Positions 33,206-44,570 of a stretch of DNA of 64,000 nucleotides are shown one piece after another. The notes below the pieces were generated by a model. It saw nothing but the letters and a program-made list of their open reading frames with translations. It had not been told where the DNA came from and searched no databases. Numbering within the stretch: the first letter of the stretch is position 1; each line of letters begins with the position of its first letter. Source of the DNA: Roridomyces roridus (taxonomy: Eukaryota > Basidiomycota > Agaricomycetes > Agaricales > Mycenaceae); NCBI GenBank assembly GCA_029378245.1, contig JARKIF010000012.1:248001-312000 (forward strand). The letters run 5' to 3'. Both the position numbers and the translations under genes were made by a program.

Positions 33206-35508
33206 ATGTCGCAGTCAAAGTCTCTGTCGGGTCTTGGCTCTGTAAAGCGGGATTGGTCCGCCAACTCGGCCACGTCTGCCCCCAAGTCATCCCAGGAGAT
33301 CGACTGGCCACCCACCCCGCCGAAATCGACGCCATCCCAACCCTCGTCGACGGCACCGTTGACGGGCAGAGAGAAACGGCTCAGGGACATCCAGAATGCT
33401 CTTAACCAACGATCCGCCCCCGCTGTCTCTCAGCCGTTCGCCACCAGGCCCAAGAGAGTCAGCGACACCGAGTATCCCGACGCGTCCGAGCCAACCGTAC
33501 CTCCCACGAAAAAGCCCAGGCAGCTCCCCCCGGGATACGAGGACCCGGATCCCGTTACATATGCCACCAACTTTTCTTCGGGCTCCAAGCCGAGTTCCAC
33601 GTACACCGCGCCTCCTCCGACGACCAAGAAACCCGGCAAGGTGTTTTTGAGCCAGGAGCAGAAGCAGATACTCAAGCTCGTCGAGGATGGTCGCAGTTTG
33701 TTTTATACGGGCAGTGCTGGTGAGTCCTTATCCACGCGCATACATTCTTGCTTATGACTCCTAGGTACCGGCAAATCTGTTTTGTTGCGCGAGATTATCA
33801 AGGCTCTGAAGAACAAGTATGGAAGGACTGCCGACGCTGTCGCTATCACGGCTTCCACAGGTCAGTCACCCACCCCCCTCGCCATACTACCTTTTACACG
33901 CGTCCCAGGCATTGCGGCGTGCAACATTGGTGGAATCACCATCCATTCCTTCGCTGGGATTGGACTGGGCATTGAGAGTGCCGAGGAACTCACCAAGAAG
34001 ATCCGCAAGAACAAGAAATCCAACACGAGATGGGCCAGGACGAAAGTCTTGATCATTGACGAAGGTCATCGCTCCCCACTTGCTATTGCTTCAAGCCCTG
34101 ACACCAACACAGTTTCCATGTTGGACGGGGATCTGTTTGACAAGCTTTCTCGCATTGGTAGCATGCTCCGCAAGAATCCAGCGCCATTCGGTGGTATACA
34201 GGTTCGTCTCCGTCTTGCGCCACTCGAAGCATACAAACCCGTCGCAGGTTGTCGTCACTGGCGACTTCTTCCAGCTTCCGCCAGTCACCAAGGGCGGTTC
34301 AAACGTCAAGTTTGCGTTCGAGGCCGACCTGTGGAGCGAGACCATATCACGGACCTTCAATCTCACCAAGGTCTTCCGACAGCACGACGAGGGTACGTTA
34401 CCATTGTTGAAGGCGGGATCCTTGACCTGAAATTTCGTGCAGAATTCGTCGACATGCTCAACGAGATGCGGTTTGGTAGGCTAACCCAAAAGTCTATCAA
34501 CAAGTTCCGTTCATTGTCGCGGGACATTCGGTATACCGATGGACTGGGTCCGACTGAACTGTGCGTTTATGTCTGATTGCGTTATTATTCGATACTAAAC
34601 ATACTGCAGATTCCCCCGCCGCGAGGACGTCGACCGCTCCAACTCGGAGCGCATGAGTCGGCTCCGAACTGAGACGAAGACTTTCAGAGCCCAGGACGGC
34701 GGAACGATTACAGACCCCGGGCAGCGGGACAAGATGCTGCAGAACTTTATGGCGGTCAAGGAGCTGAATCTGCGACAGGACGCGCAGGTCATGTTGATCA
34801 AGAACATGGATGAGCAACTCGTCAACGGCAGTATGGGGCGTGTGATCCGGTTTGTGGATGAGGGGGTCTACGGGACGCCTCAGGATCGGGAGGAGAACCC
34901 TGGGACGACTGGGGAGGTGCTTGGTTTCATGTCGGGCCAGGGGAAGGGTCAGGCGAAGATGAACCTCATTCCCGGCAAGGTTTCGCCTGTGGTGGAGTTT
35001 TCGATTGCACATGGAGGGAGCATTACTGTTCTGGTCAAGCCCGAGGCTTTCAAAGTGGAGACGCCCTCGGGAGAGGTGACTGCCAGTCGGACTCAGGTGC
35101 GTTGTGTTGCTTGGCCGCTTCTTTCAAAGAAAGCGATTCTGATCCATCCATGTGGTAGTTGCCGCTGATCTTGGCTTGGGCTATGAGTATCCATAAATCT
35201 CAGGGGCAGACGTTGGATCGCGTCAAGGTCGATCTGGGGCGGATATTCGAGAAGGGTGCGTTCCTACTTTGCGCGCTTGCTTATTCGGTTGTGCTTGACA
35301 GTTGGGGTAGGTCAAGCGTATGTGGCACTCTCGCGAGCGACGTCCCTCGAGGGGCTACAGATTCTCAACTTTGACGAAACCAAGGTCCGTCGCGTCGTTT
35401 CGAGCGTCATTTTGCGCGTTGGATTCAATTTTCTGATGCCGTGGATAGGTTCAGGCGCATGAAAAGGTGGCGAAGTGGAGTCGGACGTTGGAGACCGTCT
35501 CGGAATAG
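33206..35508 (+). CDS. PIF1: PIF1-family 5'-3' DNA helicase
   Basis: Pif1 helicases unwind DNA and RNA/DNA hybrids in nucleus and mitochondria. The ATG at 33206 ([11 protein letters not shown]) begins a disordered, proline-rich region of about 140 residues. The helicase motifs follow in order: [20 protein letters not shown], Walker [15 protein letters not shown] split by an intron, [16 protein letters not shown], Walker [44 protein letters not shown], and late motifs [20 protein letters not shown] and [16 protein letters not shown]. The C-terminus is [15 protein letters not shown], stop at 35506-35508. There are about nine short introns, all in phase. The last one has the unusual donor GTCCGT. 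No break is seen. The first 80 residues are not clearly a mitochondrial leader. Confidence 0.93.
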
Positions 35509-35824
35509 AGTTGCTCGGGGGATGGACGACACGACACCTACATCGCACAATGCCACTCACTACGCATCACACGGGTTCTACCTCAAGCAGTTTTAAGATA
35601 TAAGTTATTGGTACTTACATATCGAATGAAGCAAACTCCATTTTCAGCACACGCACACGAGACCTTATCGGGAAGCTATCGCCTTCTATCGCAGCAAAGC
35701 GATCTATCAGAACATGGGACCAAGCCGTCGCTCAAGAAACTGAATTCTCTGGTCTCACGACCGCCAAGCTGTTTGTTCGGCGCAGACGCCACCGTGCTTA
35801 CTTACCTCCACCTCCCCGAGTAAG

Positions 35825-37128
35825 ATGAAGTACGTGCCTACTTACCTTGCACTCGGAATACGATCCTGATTCTTCACCTCTGGCGCAGAGTCGCAGCAAT
35901 ACAAGCCGAACCCGCCTGGTGGGACCTCAAAGCCGGCGTCGCCAAAACTATCGCACTCATCAAAGAAGCTGCTGCCAACGGTGCGCAACTTGTCGGATTT
36001 CCAGAGTCCTTCATCCCGGGGTACCCGATGCGTATATGGTCGCAACCGTTTAATCCGCAGTTCTTGCTCGAGTTTAAGCAAAATTGTCTGGATGTCAAGT
36101 CGGGGGAGTTTCAGGAGATTTTGGATGCTGTCAAGGAGGCTGGGATATGGTATGTATAAATGTGGACTCTGGAACGCGCCGCCATTACCTAACTGGGTGG
36201 TAGGGTGGTTTTGGGATTCTGCGAGGTAGACGGAGGGAGTATGTATGCTGCTCAAGTGATTATAAGCAACGAGGGGAGCGTCGTGCTTCATCGCCGGAAA
36301 ATCAAGGTGGGACCATTTTCATTCGTAAAGGAAGCAGCTTATGTACGTGGCGCATGCAGGCGACAGGCAACGAACGGACTGTGTGGGGTGACGCTCCTGG
36401 GGATTCCCTTCAGAGTGCCGTCGTGGGTCCGGACGGGGTGACTATCGGCGCTCTTAATTGCTGGGAGCACCTCCAACCGTTACTGCGATTCCACCACTAC
36501 AGCCTGGGAGTCCAGATTCACGTTGCCAGCTGGCCCTTTTGTGATTCTACTGCGAGTCCCGGGACACCGACTACACTGTCCTCGGATGCGCAAATCGTTC
36601 AATGCAGAATGGCGGCGCTGGAAGGCCAGATGTTCGTCATCAGTAGCACTCAGATGATTAGCAGCAAGAACGCAGAATTGTGCGGGTACGTGTCTTGCGC
36701 TTCACTCGGCAGTTTGGGACTCATTCTTTTCTTCTTCAGTGTCAAAGGCACGCCGTTTGAAATGCCTGTGAGTTGGCTTGCTTCGAAATACTTCATTTCT
36801 CTGAATGCGAATAAGCTCGGAGGCGGTTTCGCCGCCATATATGGCCCGGATAGCGTGCAACTTACGGCCCCAACGAAACCAGACGAAGAAATTATCGTAT
36901 ACGCCGATATAAACTTGGATGATATCAAGGTGGCCAAGCTCCTTGCGGATTCAGTTGGTCATTAGTGAGCAACTTTTGGTTTGTTCGCACCCTCACGGCT
37001 GACAGCGCCGCGTCAGCTCTCGGCCTGGTTTGCTGTCTTTGCATGTCAACAGCCAGCCCAAGCCTCTTGTGTCGTATGAAGGGAGAAAGGAGTACGCTCT
37101 TCTGAATCGAAAGCACGGTGCTCAGTAG
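35825..37128 (+). CDS. Nitrilase-family hydrolase
   Basis: It hydrolyses nitriles or related amides; a cyanide hydratase or arylacetonitrilase type cannot be told apart here. The first coding exon is only five bases (35825-35829, ATGAA), joined to VAAIQAEPAWWDLKAG. The catalytic triad is visible: Glu in LVGFPESFIPGYP, Lys in VVLHRRKIK, Cys in ALNCWEHLQPLLR. Other family blocks are QIHVASWPFCD and DINLDDIKVAKLLADSVGHYSR. The C-terminus (LLSLHVNSQPKPLV and about 20 more residues) is recovered by an intron at 36965-37016; without it the protein would stop at 36965. After the catalytic lysine this copy reads KATGNER where most nitrilases have KPT. Seven exons are intact. Confidence 0.88.
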
Positions 37129-38158
37129 AGATGTATTTCAAGAAATCGCGTTTTTTTCCGAAACGTTACAAACAAGCGTCAACTTTGCGGTCAGCTGATC
37201 GCGGCTGACTCACAACGCGCGCACTTTTGCATTTCCGCAGTTGATATCAAATGTGATCTGGAAGAATTGATACCGGCCCACGCGGCACCTGTCGATCGCA
37301 ATCAGCGGTGCCGACAAGTGCCGTCAGCGCAATGTCAGCGTAACAAGCAACAACACACTCCTCTCTCCTTGGACCCTCACTGCGCCCGCCTGTCCTGTCG
37401 TTCATCATCCCGCTGCAGCACGCCGTGTCTCTTCTGCTCTCACCGTGGCTCGGAGGCCTGTAACTCGCGCGAAGCTGACCGACAGTGACTCAATGGCTCA
37501 CAGACTACAGTACGCGCTCGAGCCCCGGAGGTGCTAGGTGTGTCATCCACGCCGTTCTAGATGCTCGCCATTGACCATTTAGTCCCATATGTTCCGCGAC
37601 ACGATTTCGTGCCATTGGGCGAGGTTGGGGCTCAGGTGGAGCGATGATATGCCAGATGTCTCGGCGTGTGTGATACCTCGCCATGCTCTGCTCCGTTTCC
37701 TCACCTATGCGGCATTTGCGATATCGTCGTCTATCGGATTCCCTTCACTTGCGCCGCCGCTGCCAAGTCAAGTACGCTCCCTGTCCCCGAGCAGTGTACT
37801 TGTTCCTTGCCCGCCCGCTTAGCACCGTCGACGCTATTCTCCGCACGAGACGACGCAGCCCGCGGACAGCTGTGTAATGTAGTAGTGTAATGCAATGATA
37901 TTTCCTGCATGTTGCTCAATGACGCGCGCTGAGGGACTTGCGATATTTTGTGGTGAACGGCATGTCTCGGCACTGTTTGTTGTGATCAAAGGGAGCCGAG
38001 CACCGCCGCCATCAAATTTGATAGGATTCTGTGATATCAACTGCGGAATCGCTACAACTCAACGCGCGCCGCGATGTGTAAATTTTGCTGATGAATTTCG
38101 GTTTGATTCCGGATAGAGGGAATACTAAAGGGCTTCTGCATGTCGTCTTTTGTGGCAA
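37129..38158. other. Intergenic region of 1 kb
   Basis: Several short open frames overlap on both strands without recognisable motifs. A small inverted repeat (GTCAGC at 37190, GCTGAC at 37204) is the only structure noted. It must hold the promoter of the quinone oxidoreductase gene. Confidence 0.4.
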
Positions 38159-39675
38159 ATGGCCTCGCTTCCAGCTTTGAGAAAGGCGATTGCGATTGAA
38201 AAGGTATAAATTACTTTCATCCTCCACGCTACTTCTTATCTCTTCCAGACGGGCGATTTCGATGTTATCCAGGTGCGCTTTGAACAGCTATGTACAAGAC
38301 CCACTGATCGTATCTTCTCAGCTCCTCGACCTTCCGTTAACGGTATGTTCGACTTTGGGCCTCAATTGAATCTTCGGTCTAAACTCTACAAGCCCGGGCC
38401 TGGCGACATAGTCATCAAGGTGAGGATTCATTATGCTCTCTAAATGTGCTGACCCATGTCTAGACAGAATATATGGGCCTGAACTTCGTCGATACAGTGC
38501 GTAGCCTCTGCCTTCAATTATTGGTTGAAAATTCATTCCAAGTTCCAAGTCCATTCGGTAGTGTTCCCTTTCGCGATACGGCTTCACAGAGACTTACTTT
38601 CATTCAGGTCTGGCAGATATCCACTTCCGATCAATCAACCCATGGCTCTAGGCTGCGAAATATCGGGAACCATCGTGGCGTTGCCAACAGACGAGTCCGT
38701 TTTGGAACATGCTATCTACAAGAAGCACGGATTTTCTGTCGGCGCTAGAGTCGTTGCAGTATTTTTAATCTTTCTTTCGCTGAACATGCGCTGAAACTCT
38801 ACAAAGTGCGGTGGAATAGTGTATGGGATCCACTCCGACTATGCAGCCGTCCCTTGGGCGATCGTTACTGTCATTCCTCAGGGTGTATCTACACGAGCGG
38901 CGGCAGCGGCTTCAGCGCAAGCAACCACTGCACTTGCATTCGTCGACCAGGCACATAACGTTCAGAAGGGTGAAACGATCCTCGTGCATACTGTCGCCGG
39001 CGGCGTAGGCCTGTTTTTCGCCCAACTAATCAAGGCCCGCGGCGCAACTGTCATTGGCACGACTTCGACCAAGGAGAAGGCGGAATTGGCCAAGGCGCAT
39101 GGGGCGGACCATGTCGTTTTGTACAAGGAAGAAGACACGGTTCAACGCGTCTTGGAGCTCACCGGAGGTCGAGGTGTCGATGCTGTCTTTGACGGTGTGG
39201 GCAAGGACACGTACGGTCTTTTATTCCTTGCAGTACACACCTTGACTGTTTGCAAGTTTCGACAACAACTTCAAGCTGCTCAAGGTCAAAGGCACGTTGG
39301 TGTGTGTCGGCAGCACTTCGGGCTATGTTCCACCGTTTGCGCCCAGGCGGCTTTTGGAGAAGAATCTCAAGCTCGTGAACCCGACGTGAGTGACCATCGC
39401 CCGTAACAATGACTTTTCTCAACGGACGAACAGGCTGCGCAACTACGCCTCTACCCCAGAGGAAGTGCGTATTAATCTTTGTCTTTCGAGCACGGACTGA
39501 CAAGGAACCACAGTTGTATCAATACTCCACAGAGTTGCTTGCCTTGCTTGCATCCAACACCGTCCGCGTTCATGTGCATAAAGAATATCCATTCACAGTG
39601 GAGGGAGCCATCCAAGCCCAGAAGGATCTCGCCGGTGGACAAACTGCGGGGAAAGTGCTTATCAAGGTCGATTAG
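38159..39675 (+). CDS. Quinone oxidoreductase (zeta-crystallin-like MDR family)
   Basis: The enzyme reduces quinones or alkenals with NADPH. Exons joined by frame give MASLPALRKAIAIEKTGDFD, PGPGDIVIKTEYMGLNFVDT, PMALGCEISGTIVALP, GGIVYGIHSDYAAVPW. The NADPH-binding motif is HTVAGGVGLFFAQLIKARGA, followed by VIGTTSTKEKAELAKAHGAD. The C-terminus is EGAIQAQKDLAGGQTAGKVL with stop at 39675. The zinc-ligand pattern of alcohol dehydrogenases is absent, as in quinone oxidoreductases. There are about nine introns. One exon (around 38594-38640) fits the family peptide FRSGRYPLP only in a frame that does not join simply to the exon before it, so a splice site or one base there is uncertain. The gene is next to the nitrilase in the same direction, without evidence of joint control. 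Confidence 0.8.
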
Positions 39676-39740
39676 ATTGTGGATTTCCAGGCGATTGACA
39701 GAAAACGTCAATCGCTAATTGAACGATGATGTCATTCGAG

Positions 39741-41136
39741 TCAAAGACCGTGGAAAACGAGCTCTGCTACATTGTTGAATCCAACGAAAACCTTGCCTCC
39801 CAATTTGCTGGCAGGTGTTAGTAGTCGATACGGCCCGTGAATCCTCTGGAGCAGTTGTGCCGTGTCAATATTCCAAACACTGATCCCTGTTTCGGAAAAT
39901 GCGAGGAGATGCGGCGCACGCAACGCTGTTGAGTCAAGTCAGTGTTGTGTCGAACAGCTGGTAAGAAATCCTACTAAAGCAAGTAGGAGTGGCGTCCCAG
40001 CGCATCACTAGCTCTTTGCGTGTCCTTCTGCCAGTGCCGTCGACGAAGAATCCAATTTCTGTTCCGATTTGAGCAGAGCGACGTGAAAAGACGAACCAAC
40101 GTACTGTCGAAACAAACGAGAAATAGATCGGAGACGCAAAAAATGCTGACAGGTTTGGATTTTTTGGGCAACTTCTTCAGAGAACGAGTGTCACTGAGCA
40201 AGCGCGTGTGTCCCCACGAATGAGACGCCAGTTCGGCCGTCTCGAAGCCTTTGCGCAAACGCGGTTTGTCCCGTTTGAGCGCGATAGCGAGTTTCGTGTT
40301 GGACAGAAACTGAACAGAGTAGGCTTCGTGAAGGGTGAACATCAACTGCAACGAGTCAGTCCATTTGTACTGTAGTTTCGATCGAAGAAAAGATACCCGA
40401 GAAAAGGTCAGCCTGGACGGTCTAAGTTTCCAGTCTCCGATTTCGACGTTGTAAACCGAGATTGTCCGGGAACCTGCGAGCGTACAGACTCTGTAGCTTT
40501 GTCCCGGACTCCGCAGGACACTGAAAGATTTAACGTCTTGGCCCACGTGAGTAAAATCAGAGTCGCGACAGCCCCCGTCCCTGAGTCTGGTAAATGGCAT
40601 CGTATAGAAATCGCCGCCTGGAGAAATATAAGGGCGCAAAAAGGATAGAGAGTACAAGACGTGCCTGCCAGGCATAGGAATAGGTTTGCACTCTCAATAA
40701 CCTCCATTTGAGTAACATCGCGGAGCGACTCTGAGAGGCGCACGCCAGGGCGGTTTCGGGAGGCGCGGAATATCCCATTCGCAGTCCCATAGATAACCAC
40801 GTAGTGCTTTCTTGGGTGCCTGGTTCCCCTGGCATCATACATCCGATACGAAGCCGCGCAGAGAATCTTGCCATCGTGCGGGACGTGGGGCACAGCACAA
40901 GGACGACAGGTCGTCGATTGTAGCAGTAGGTATTGGCTGCGAGGGTGCCATAGTCGGCAGACGAGGGCGCATGCGAGAAGAGACTGGGCATCGGGGACCA
41001 GGTGGTCCAGTATGCGTTCGTAGACCTCGGTGCAGATTCGATCCGTGAGATGTGTCGGCAAGGGAGTGTTGAACTGAACGATTTGAGTCCTGGTGCGCCG
41101 AAAAATGCGCAGGATGGTGTTCCACTTGGAAGACAT
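39741..41136 (-). CDS. F-box-like plus CNH protein, copy 2
   Basis: The frame is intact through six exons. The start MSSKWNTILRIFRRTRTQ at 41136 leads to the F-box-like part HLTDRICTEVYERILDHLVP and LLACALVCRLWHPRS. The CNH part has VIYGTANGIFRASRN, VTQMEVIESANLFLCLAG, FYTMPFTRL, VQFLSNTKLAIALKRDKP, KPVSIFCVSDLFLVCFD, IGFFVDGTGRRTRKELVMRW and APHLLAFSETGISVWNIDT ending QRIHGPY. The stop TGA is at 39741-39743. One intron, 40618-40664, fits only with a GC donor (AG before GCACGT) and a CAG acceptor, a GC-AG intron. Compared with copies 1 and 3 the exon borders are the same, so the family expanded from one spliced gene, not by retroposition. Confidence 0.82.
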
Positions 41137-42078
41137 GTGGGGGGCTTCAGAGGAAGTGAAATGTCGAGGTATAGGTATAGGACCCACAGCATAATCATTA
41201 GCATTACGAACCCCTGGCCCCACACGGAAGTCGCGGAAGTGATCTGGTATGATGTCCGCGAATCTAGGCACCGTTCCTGGACGGAAGAATATCTAGGGGC
41301 TCCGTGGCACTAAATCCCCGACCCTTGGTTGAATCCGAGTTGGCTGCATTGTGGTTCTCTTCAAGTTCAAGCGGAGTTGGAATTCCATCAATTTGATAGC
41401 GTATCCGACTGTAATCCCCTCCACCTTGAAGACTTCACTCAAAATCTCCGCCGCTGCCTGGGTTTCTATCACCGCCTGCGTACGACCAAGCGATATGGAT
41501 TGAGCCATTCCGGTATTCCGACTTTACCTCGATGGGCTGGTCCTCTGGACGTCTTTGGTCAATCACGATGCTGAAAAGGTGTGCGGGATGAGATTAGGAT
41601 GCAGCTGGAGGATTCAGTGCGTAACAGACTTGCATCTCTTGAATGCACACCAATTCTTTCAATAGAAACACGTCCAGTGTTGTCGGAGGAAGGAAGATTA
41701 TCCTGCGCTCCGAGATCGTCGACACCGGCTAGGTCACTCCATGCCTGCTCCATGCTCGGACGACAACTCAAAAGGTAAGCAAACCCACGGTCCTCCCTCA
41801 TCTTGCAGTCTCACAGCTCGTACGTAGTCATCCCACCTTGTGCCGGTCAATCCTATCCTATCCTATCCTATCCACCGAATTCATTGAAAAGAAATATAAG
41901 ACTATCTTTTTTGATATATTTTTAGACCCCGCTCCTCTCGTTGCGCTGGGCGTTAATCTGTATCCTCCCGTTCGACGTCCTCCTAGGTGGTGGTGTGACT
42001 GGTGTCGGTGTCGAATGGAAGGGCGTTTTCACTTTTCTTCTCCGTCCTCTCGACCAACTTTCGACTCTGCAAATACTC
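41137..42078. other. Intergenic region with microsatellite
   Basis: This is the upstream side of F-box/CNH copy 2 and the 3' side of the coiled-coil gene. Apart from the CCTAT repeat at 41851-41872, I find no gene. The open frames here are short and without motifs. Confidence 0.4.
41851..41872. repeat. Pentanucleotide microsatellite (CCTAT)n
   Basis: Four tandem copies of the five-base unit TCCTA/CCTAT followed by a partial unit. Confidence 0.85.
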
Positions 42079-43464
42079 TCAACCCCTCTTCACCCTCTTT
42101 GCCGCAGGCGGGGCAAACTCCTCCCTCTGACGCTCCACGGGCCAGGCGGGGAGCAGAAGCGGTGCTACGGGATTGTCAGCGCCCCTCTTGACGATACGCC
42201 GGTGCTGATGGGTGAACGAGCTGGGGCATGCGACGCTGGCCTGGGAGAAAGTTGACCGTGGGTTGACGAGGAGGACAGGCCCGAATTGGTGGGAGCCCAT
42301 CGAACAAATGCACCGTAGACGAGGCGGGGTACTGCTTGGGCCACCGTTCGCGTCGCTCATCTCCGAGTCGACGTCGTTCTCCGCGGAGCACTTCTTGGCA
42401 TTGACCGCCTCCAGCCGCTTTCCCCTCAACTCACTGACGAGCTTGGCCTCACGCGCCATTGCTTTGGTCTTCACTGCATCCATATCCGCCTCGAGCTCCT
42501 CGATCTTGGCCGTCTGACGCTTATCCTTCAAAAAGTCGTTGTCAGCGCTCTTCCGCAGCTCCATCAGCTTGTGCTGCAACGCCTTGATCTTGACGGTGTC
42601 CTTGGCAGCTTCGGAGCGGTAGCGGGCCTCCGTCTGTACATGCTTGGCCTTGGACAGCGCGGCGTCCTCTTGGAGCGTCTTGATGCTCTCGCAAAGGTCT
42701 TCGATGTAGCCACGTTGCTGGGCGTTGACAGCTTCGGCCTCGACTTGAAGAGCGGTGGAGCGGATAGCGTTGGCCTCGAGATTCTTGGTGTGCTCCTCGA
42801 GCTCCTTGATGCGGAGGGCTTGGGCCTCGGTGACATGGGCGTCGGCGACTTGAGCTTGGCGGGAGCCTGAGAGCTGGGTCTTGGCTTCGGCCTCGAGCTG
42901 GGCAATACGGCCGAGCGCTGCAGTGTGAACTGTACGAAGGGCTTCCAGCTCCGCAGCTTGGCGAGCATTGAGGGCCGCTTGCTTGGCCAGATCGTCCATT
43001 AGCTCAACCTGAATGTTTCGAGCGTTGGCCTCCCCCACGGCGAGTTGCTCGAGGAGGTCGATGGCGACGCGTTGACCGAGACTGAGGAGACTTGCATAGG
43101 ACGCTGCAAGTTTGACGTAGTAAGCGTTGGAGGCGGCTTGTCGGTCGCGATCTTGCTGCAGGAAGCAGATGTATGCCTCCAGCGACACGTTCCGCCCAAG
43201 GAGGTCGCAGGCGGTCTTATGCAGTTGGGCGAGCTGTTGTTCGAGGAGCAGGACGGTGTACGAAAGGCTGATAACTACGTTCTTGCTGCCGGGGATTTTG
43301 TCGCACATGGCGTACAGAAGTTTGGTGATGAACATAACCAGCGATGTGAAGACGAGGATAAAGTCCATGGTGGAGACTTTCTGACCGAGATGGAGGTTGT
43401 AGACAAGCCTCCAGCCACCCAGCAGCCGCTTTTTATCCTCCATGTCAGCCACTCTGGGCTGCAT
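42079..43464 (-). CDS. Long coiled-coil protein with one hydrophobic segment
   Basis: A single exon of 461 residues; the start MQPRVADMEDKKRLLGG is at 43464. Residues about 35-53 (DFILVFTSLVMFITKLLYA) are strongly hydrophobic and could cross a membrane. From about residue 75 to 330 the sequence is Ala/Glu/Lys/Gln-rich with heptad spacing and few prolines (ARQAAELEALRTVHTAALGR), a long coiled coil. The C-terminus is proline-rich and ends PPAAKRVKRG, which resembles a monopartite nuclear import signal. I do not recognise the family. The combination of a membrane segment, a coil and a basic tail would fit an organelle tether, but that is only a guess. The upstream region contains the clustered palindromes at 43706-43798. 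Confidence 0.75.
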   Translation of the reverse strand: MQPRVADMEDKKRLLGGWRLVYNLHLGQKVSTMDFILVFTSLVMFITKLLYAMCDKIPGSKNVVISLSYTVLLLEQQLAQLHKTACDLLGRNVSLEAYICFLQQDRDRQAASNAYYVKLAASYASLLSLGQRVAIDLLEQLAVGEANARNIQVELMDDLAKQAALNARQAAELEALRTVHTAALGRIAQLEAEAKTQLSGSRQAQVADAHVTEAQALRIKELEEHTKNLEANAIRSTALQVEAEAVNAQQRGYIEDLCESIKTLQEDAALSKAKHVQTEARYRSEAAKDTVKIKALQHKLMELRKSADNDFLKDKRQTAKIEELEADMDAVKTKAMAREAKLVSELRGKRLEAVNAKKCSAENDVDSEMSDANGGPSSTPPRLRCICSMGSHQFGPVLLVNPRSTFSQASVACPSSFTHQHRRIVKRGADNPVAPLLLPAWPVERQREEFAPPAAKRVKRG

Positions 43465-44570
43465 GCCGGCGAGATGTTGGGCTGTGTTGTGTAGACGATG
43501 CTGGATGGCTGCTACGGGGGTTTCGCCTCGCTACGATCGTAAAGCTTTGAAGTTTGAGCAGTAGTTACAAGTACTTATGTAATGAGCGTAGCGAAATGGA
43601 ATGAGTAATCGGTTCTTTCAAATTCTGCACCCCATCAATTGAAAGCGGCTCTCGATCGCGTAAGGTTGATCTCTGCCTTTGTCTATATTTATATGGCTGA
43701 TATATCACTGATCACTGTGATCAGTGAACTGTCACATTCCGTCACTGTTTGTGATGTCACGGTCAGGCTGCCCGAGCGTGACAGGTCACGTTGTGACCGT
43801 CCCAATCTCTGACCCATTATCCTCGACCGCCTCTCACATCGCCACATCTCCAATTTTGCCCTCTACCAATAGGCATCCTCATCAAGTACACAACTTGTCT
43901 GTTGCACATAAATTGGCATTGCTCACCCCCTTTCTGGAGCCCGTCTCTGGCAATAAGTCTCCCCACAAGTCTCGGCGTGCAACCCAAGTGCAACCTTACC
44001 ACAAGCTCCTCCCTATGAATGCGCTGTGCGCTTTTTCTTAAAGACTATTGGGAGGGCCTGTGTCTTGTTCTTTGAATACAAATTGCACACTGTCGACCTG
44101 ACAAATTTAGGACAGGGCTCCCTGTGTCTATGAAGCAAGCTGCCGCCTGCCTCGGCACCCTTATCAACGATATCCTCACGGGATCGAAAATCCACGCCTC
44201 TATTCGTATCCTCGAAGATGCCGGCCACGTCCATGCTTCCAGTGTGTGAGTTTGAGGGCAAAATGTACAGCAATGGACCTGCTTTCTTGACAACTTATAT
44301 GGATGAGGGTTCCACCACATGCTCTGCTATTTACATACAAATACTCTAGGTTACAAAACATAAGTACGAGTTCTGCCGGAAACGGCATCATGCCAAGTTC
44401 AGATCATCGATCATATCAATCAATCAACTTTCTTCTTGTTCTCCGCGCCCACGAACGCCCAGAGCTGGGAAGGTATAAAGTACTTCCAACAGTATGTTCT
44501 TACTGATCAGCTTACTTTCTTTGTCACCAACCATGTCTTCCAACAGGTCTGAAGCAACCCGGCGGCTCCA
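43465..44570. other. Intergenic region between divergent genes
   Basis: It carries the promoters of the coiled-coil gene (leftward) and of the first coil/F-box gene (rightward). Palindromes at 43706-43798 are annotated separately. The rest has only short frames. A possible non-coding leader exon (GT-AG ends) precedes 44571. Confidence 0.45.
43706..43798. promoter_or_regulatory. Cluster of palindromes and GTCAC/GTGAC half sites
   Basis: Positions 43706-43726 form a perfect 10-base inverted repeat around one central base (left arm CACTGATCAC). Positions 43784-43798 form GGTCAC-GTT-GTGACC. Between 43731 and 43797 the pentamer GTCAC or its complement GTGAC occurs six times (43731, 43741, 43756, 43778, 43785, 43793). 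The cluster sits 240-335 bases before the start of the coiled-coil gene. It looks like a multiple binding site for a dimeric DNA-binding protein; the protein is unknown. Confidence 0.5.

Noticed and set aside
37129..38158. Several 60-80 codon frames on both strands
   Set aside because: They overlap each other, have no signal peptide or motif, and look like chance frames in an intergenic region.
44013..44391. Minus-strand frames of 63-91 codons
   Set aside because: No family features, overlapping frames, and position in the divergent promoter region argue against a gene.
43200..44400. Possible CRISPR-like or transposon-end structure around the palindromes
   Set aside because: The repeats are not regularly spaced with unique spacers, no target duplication is seen, and the organism is a eukaryote.
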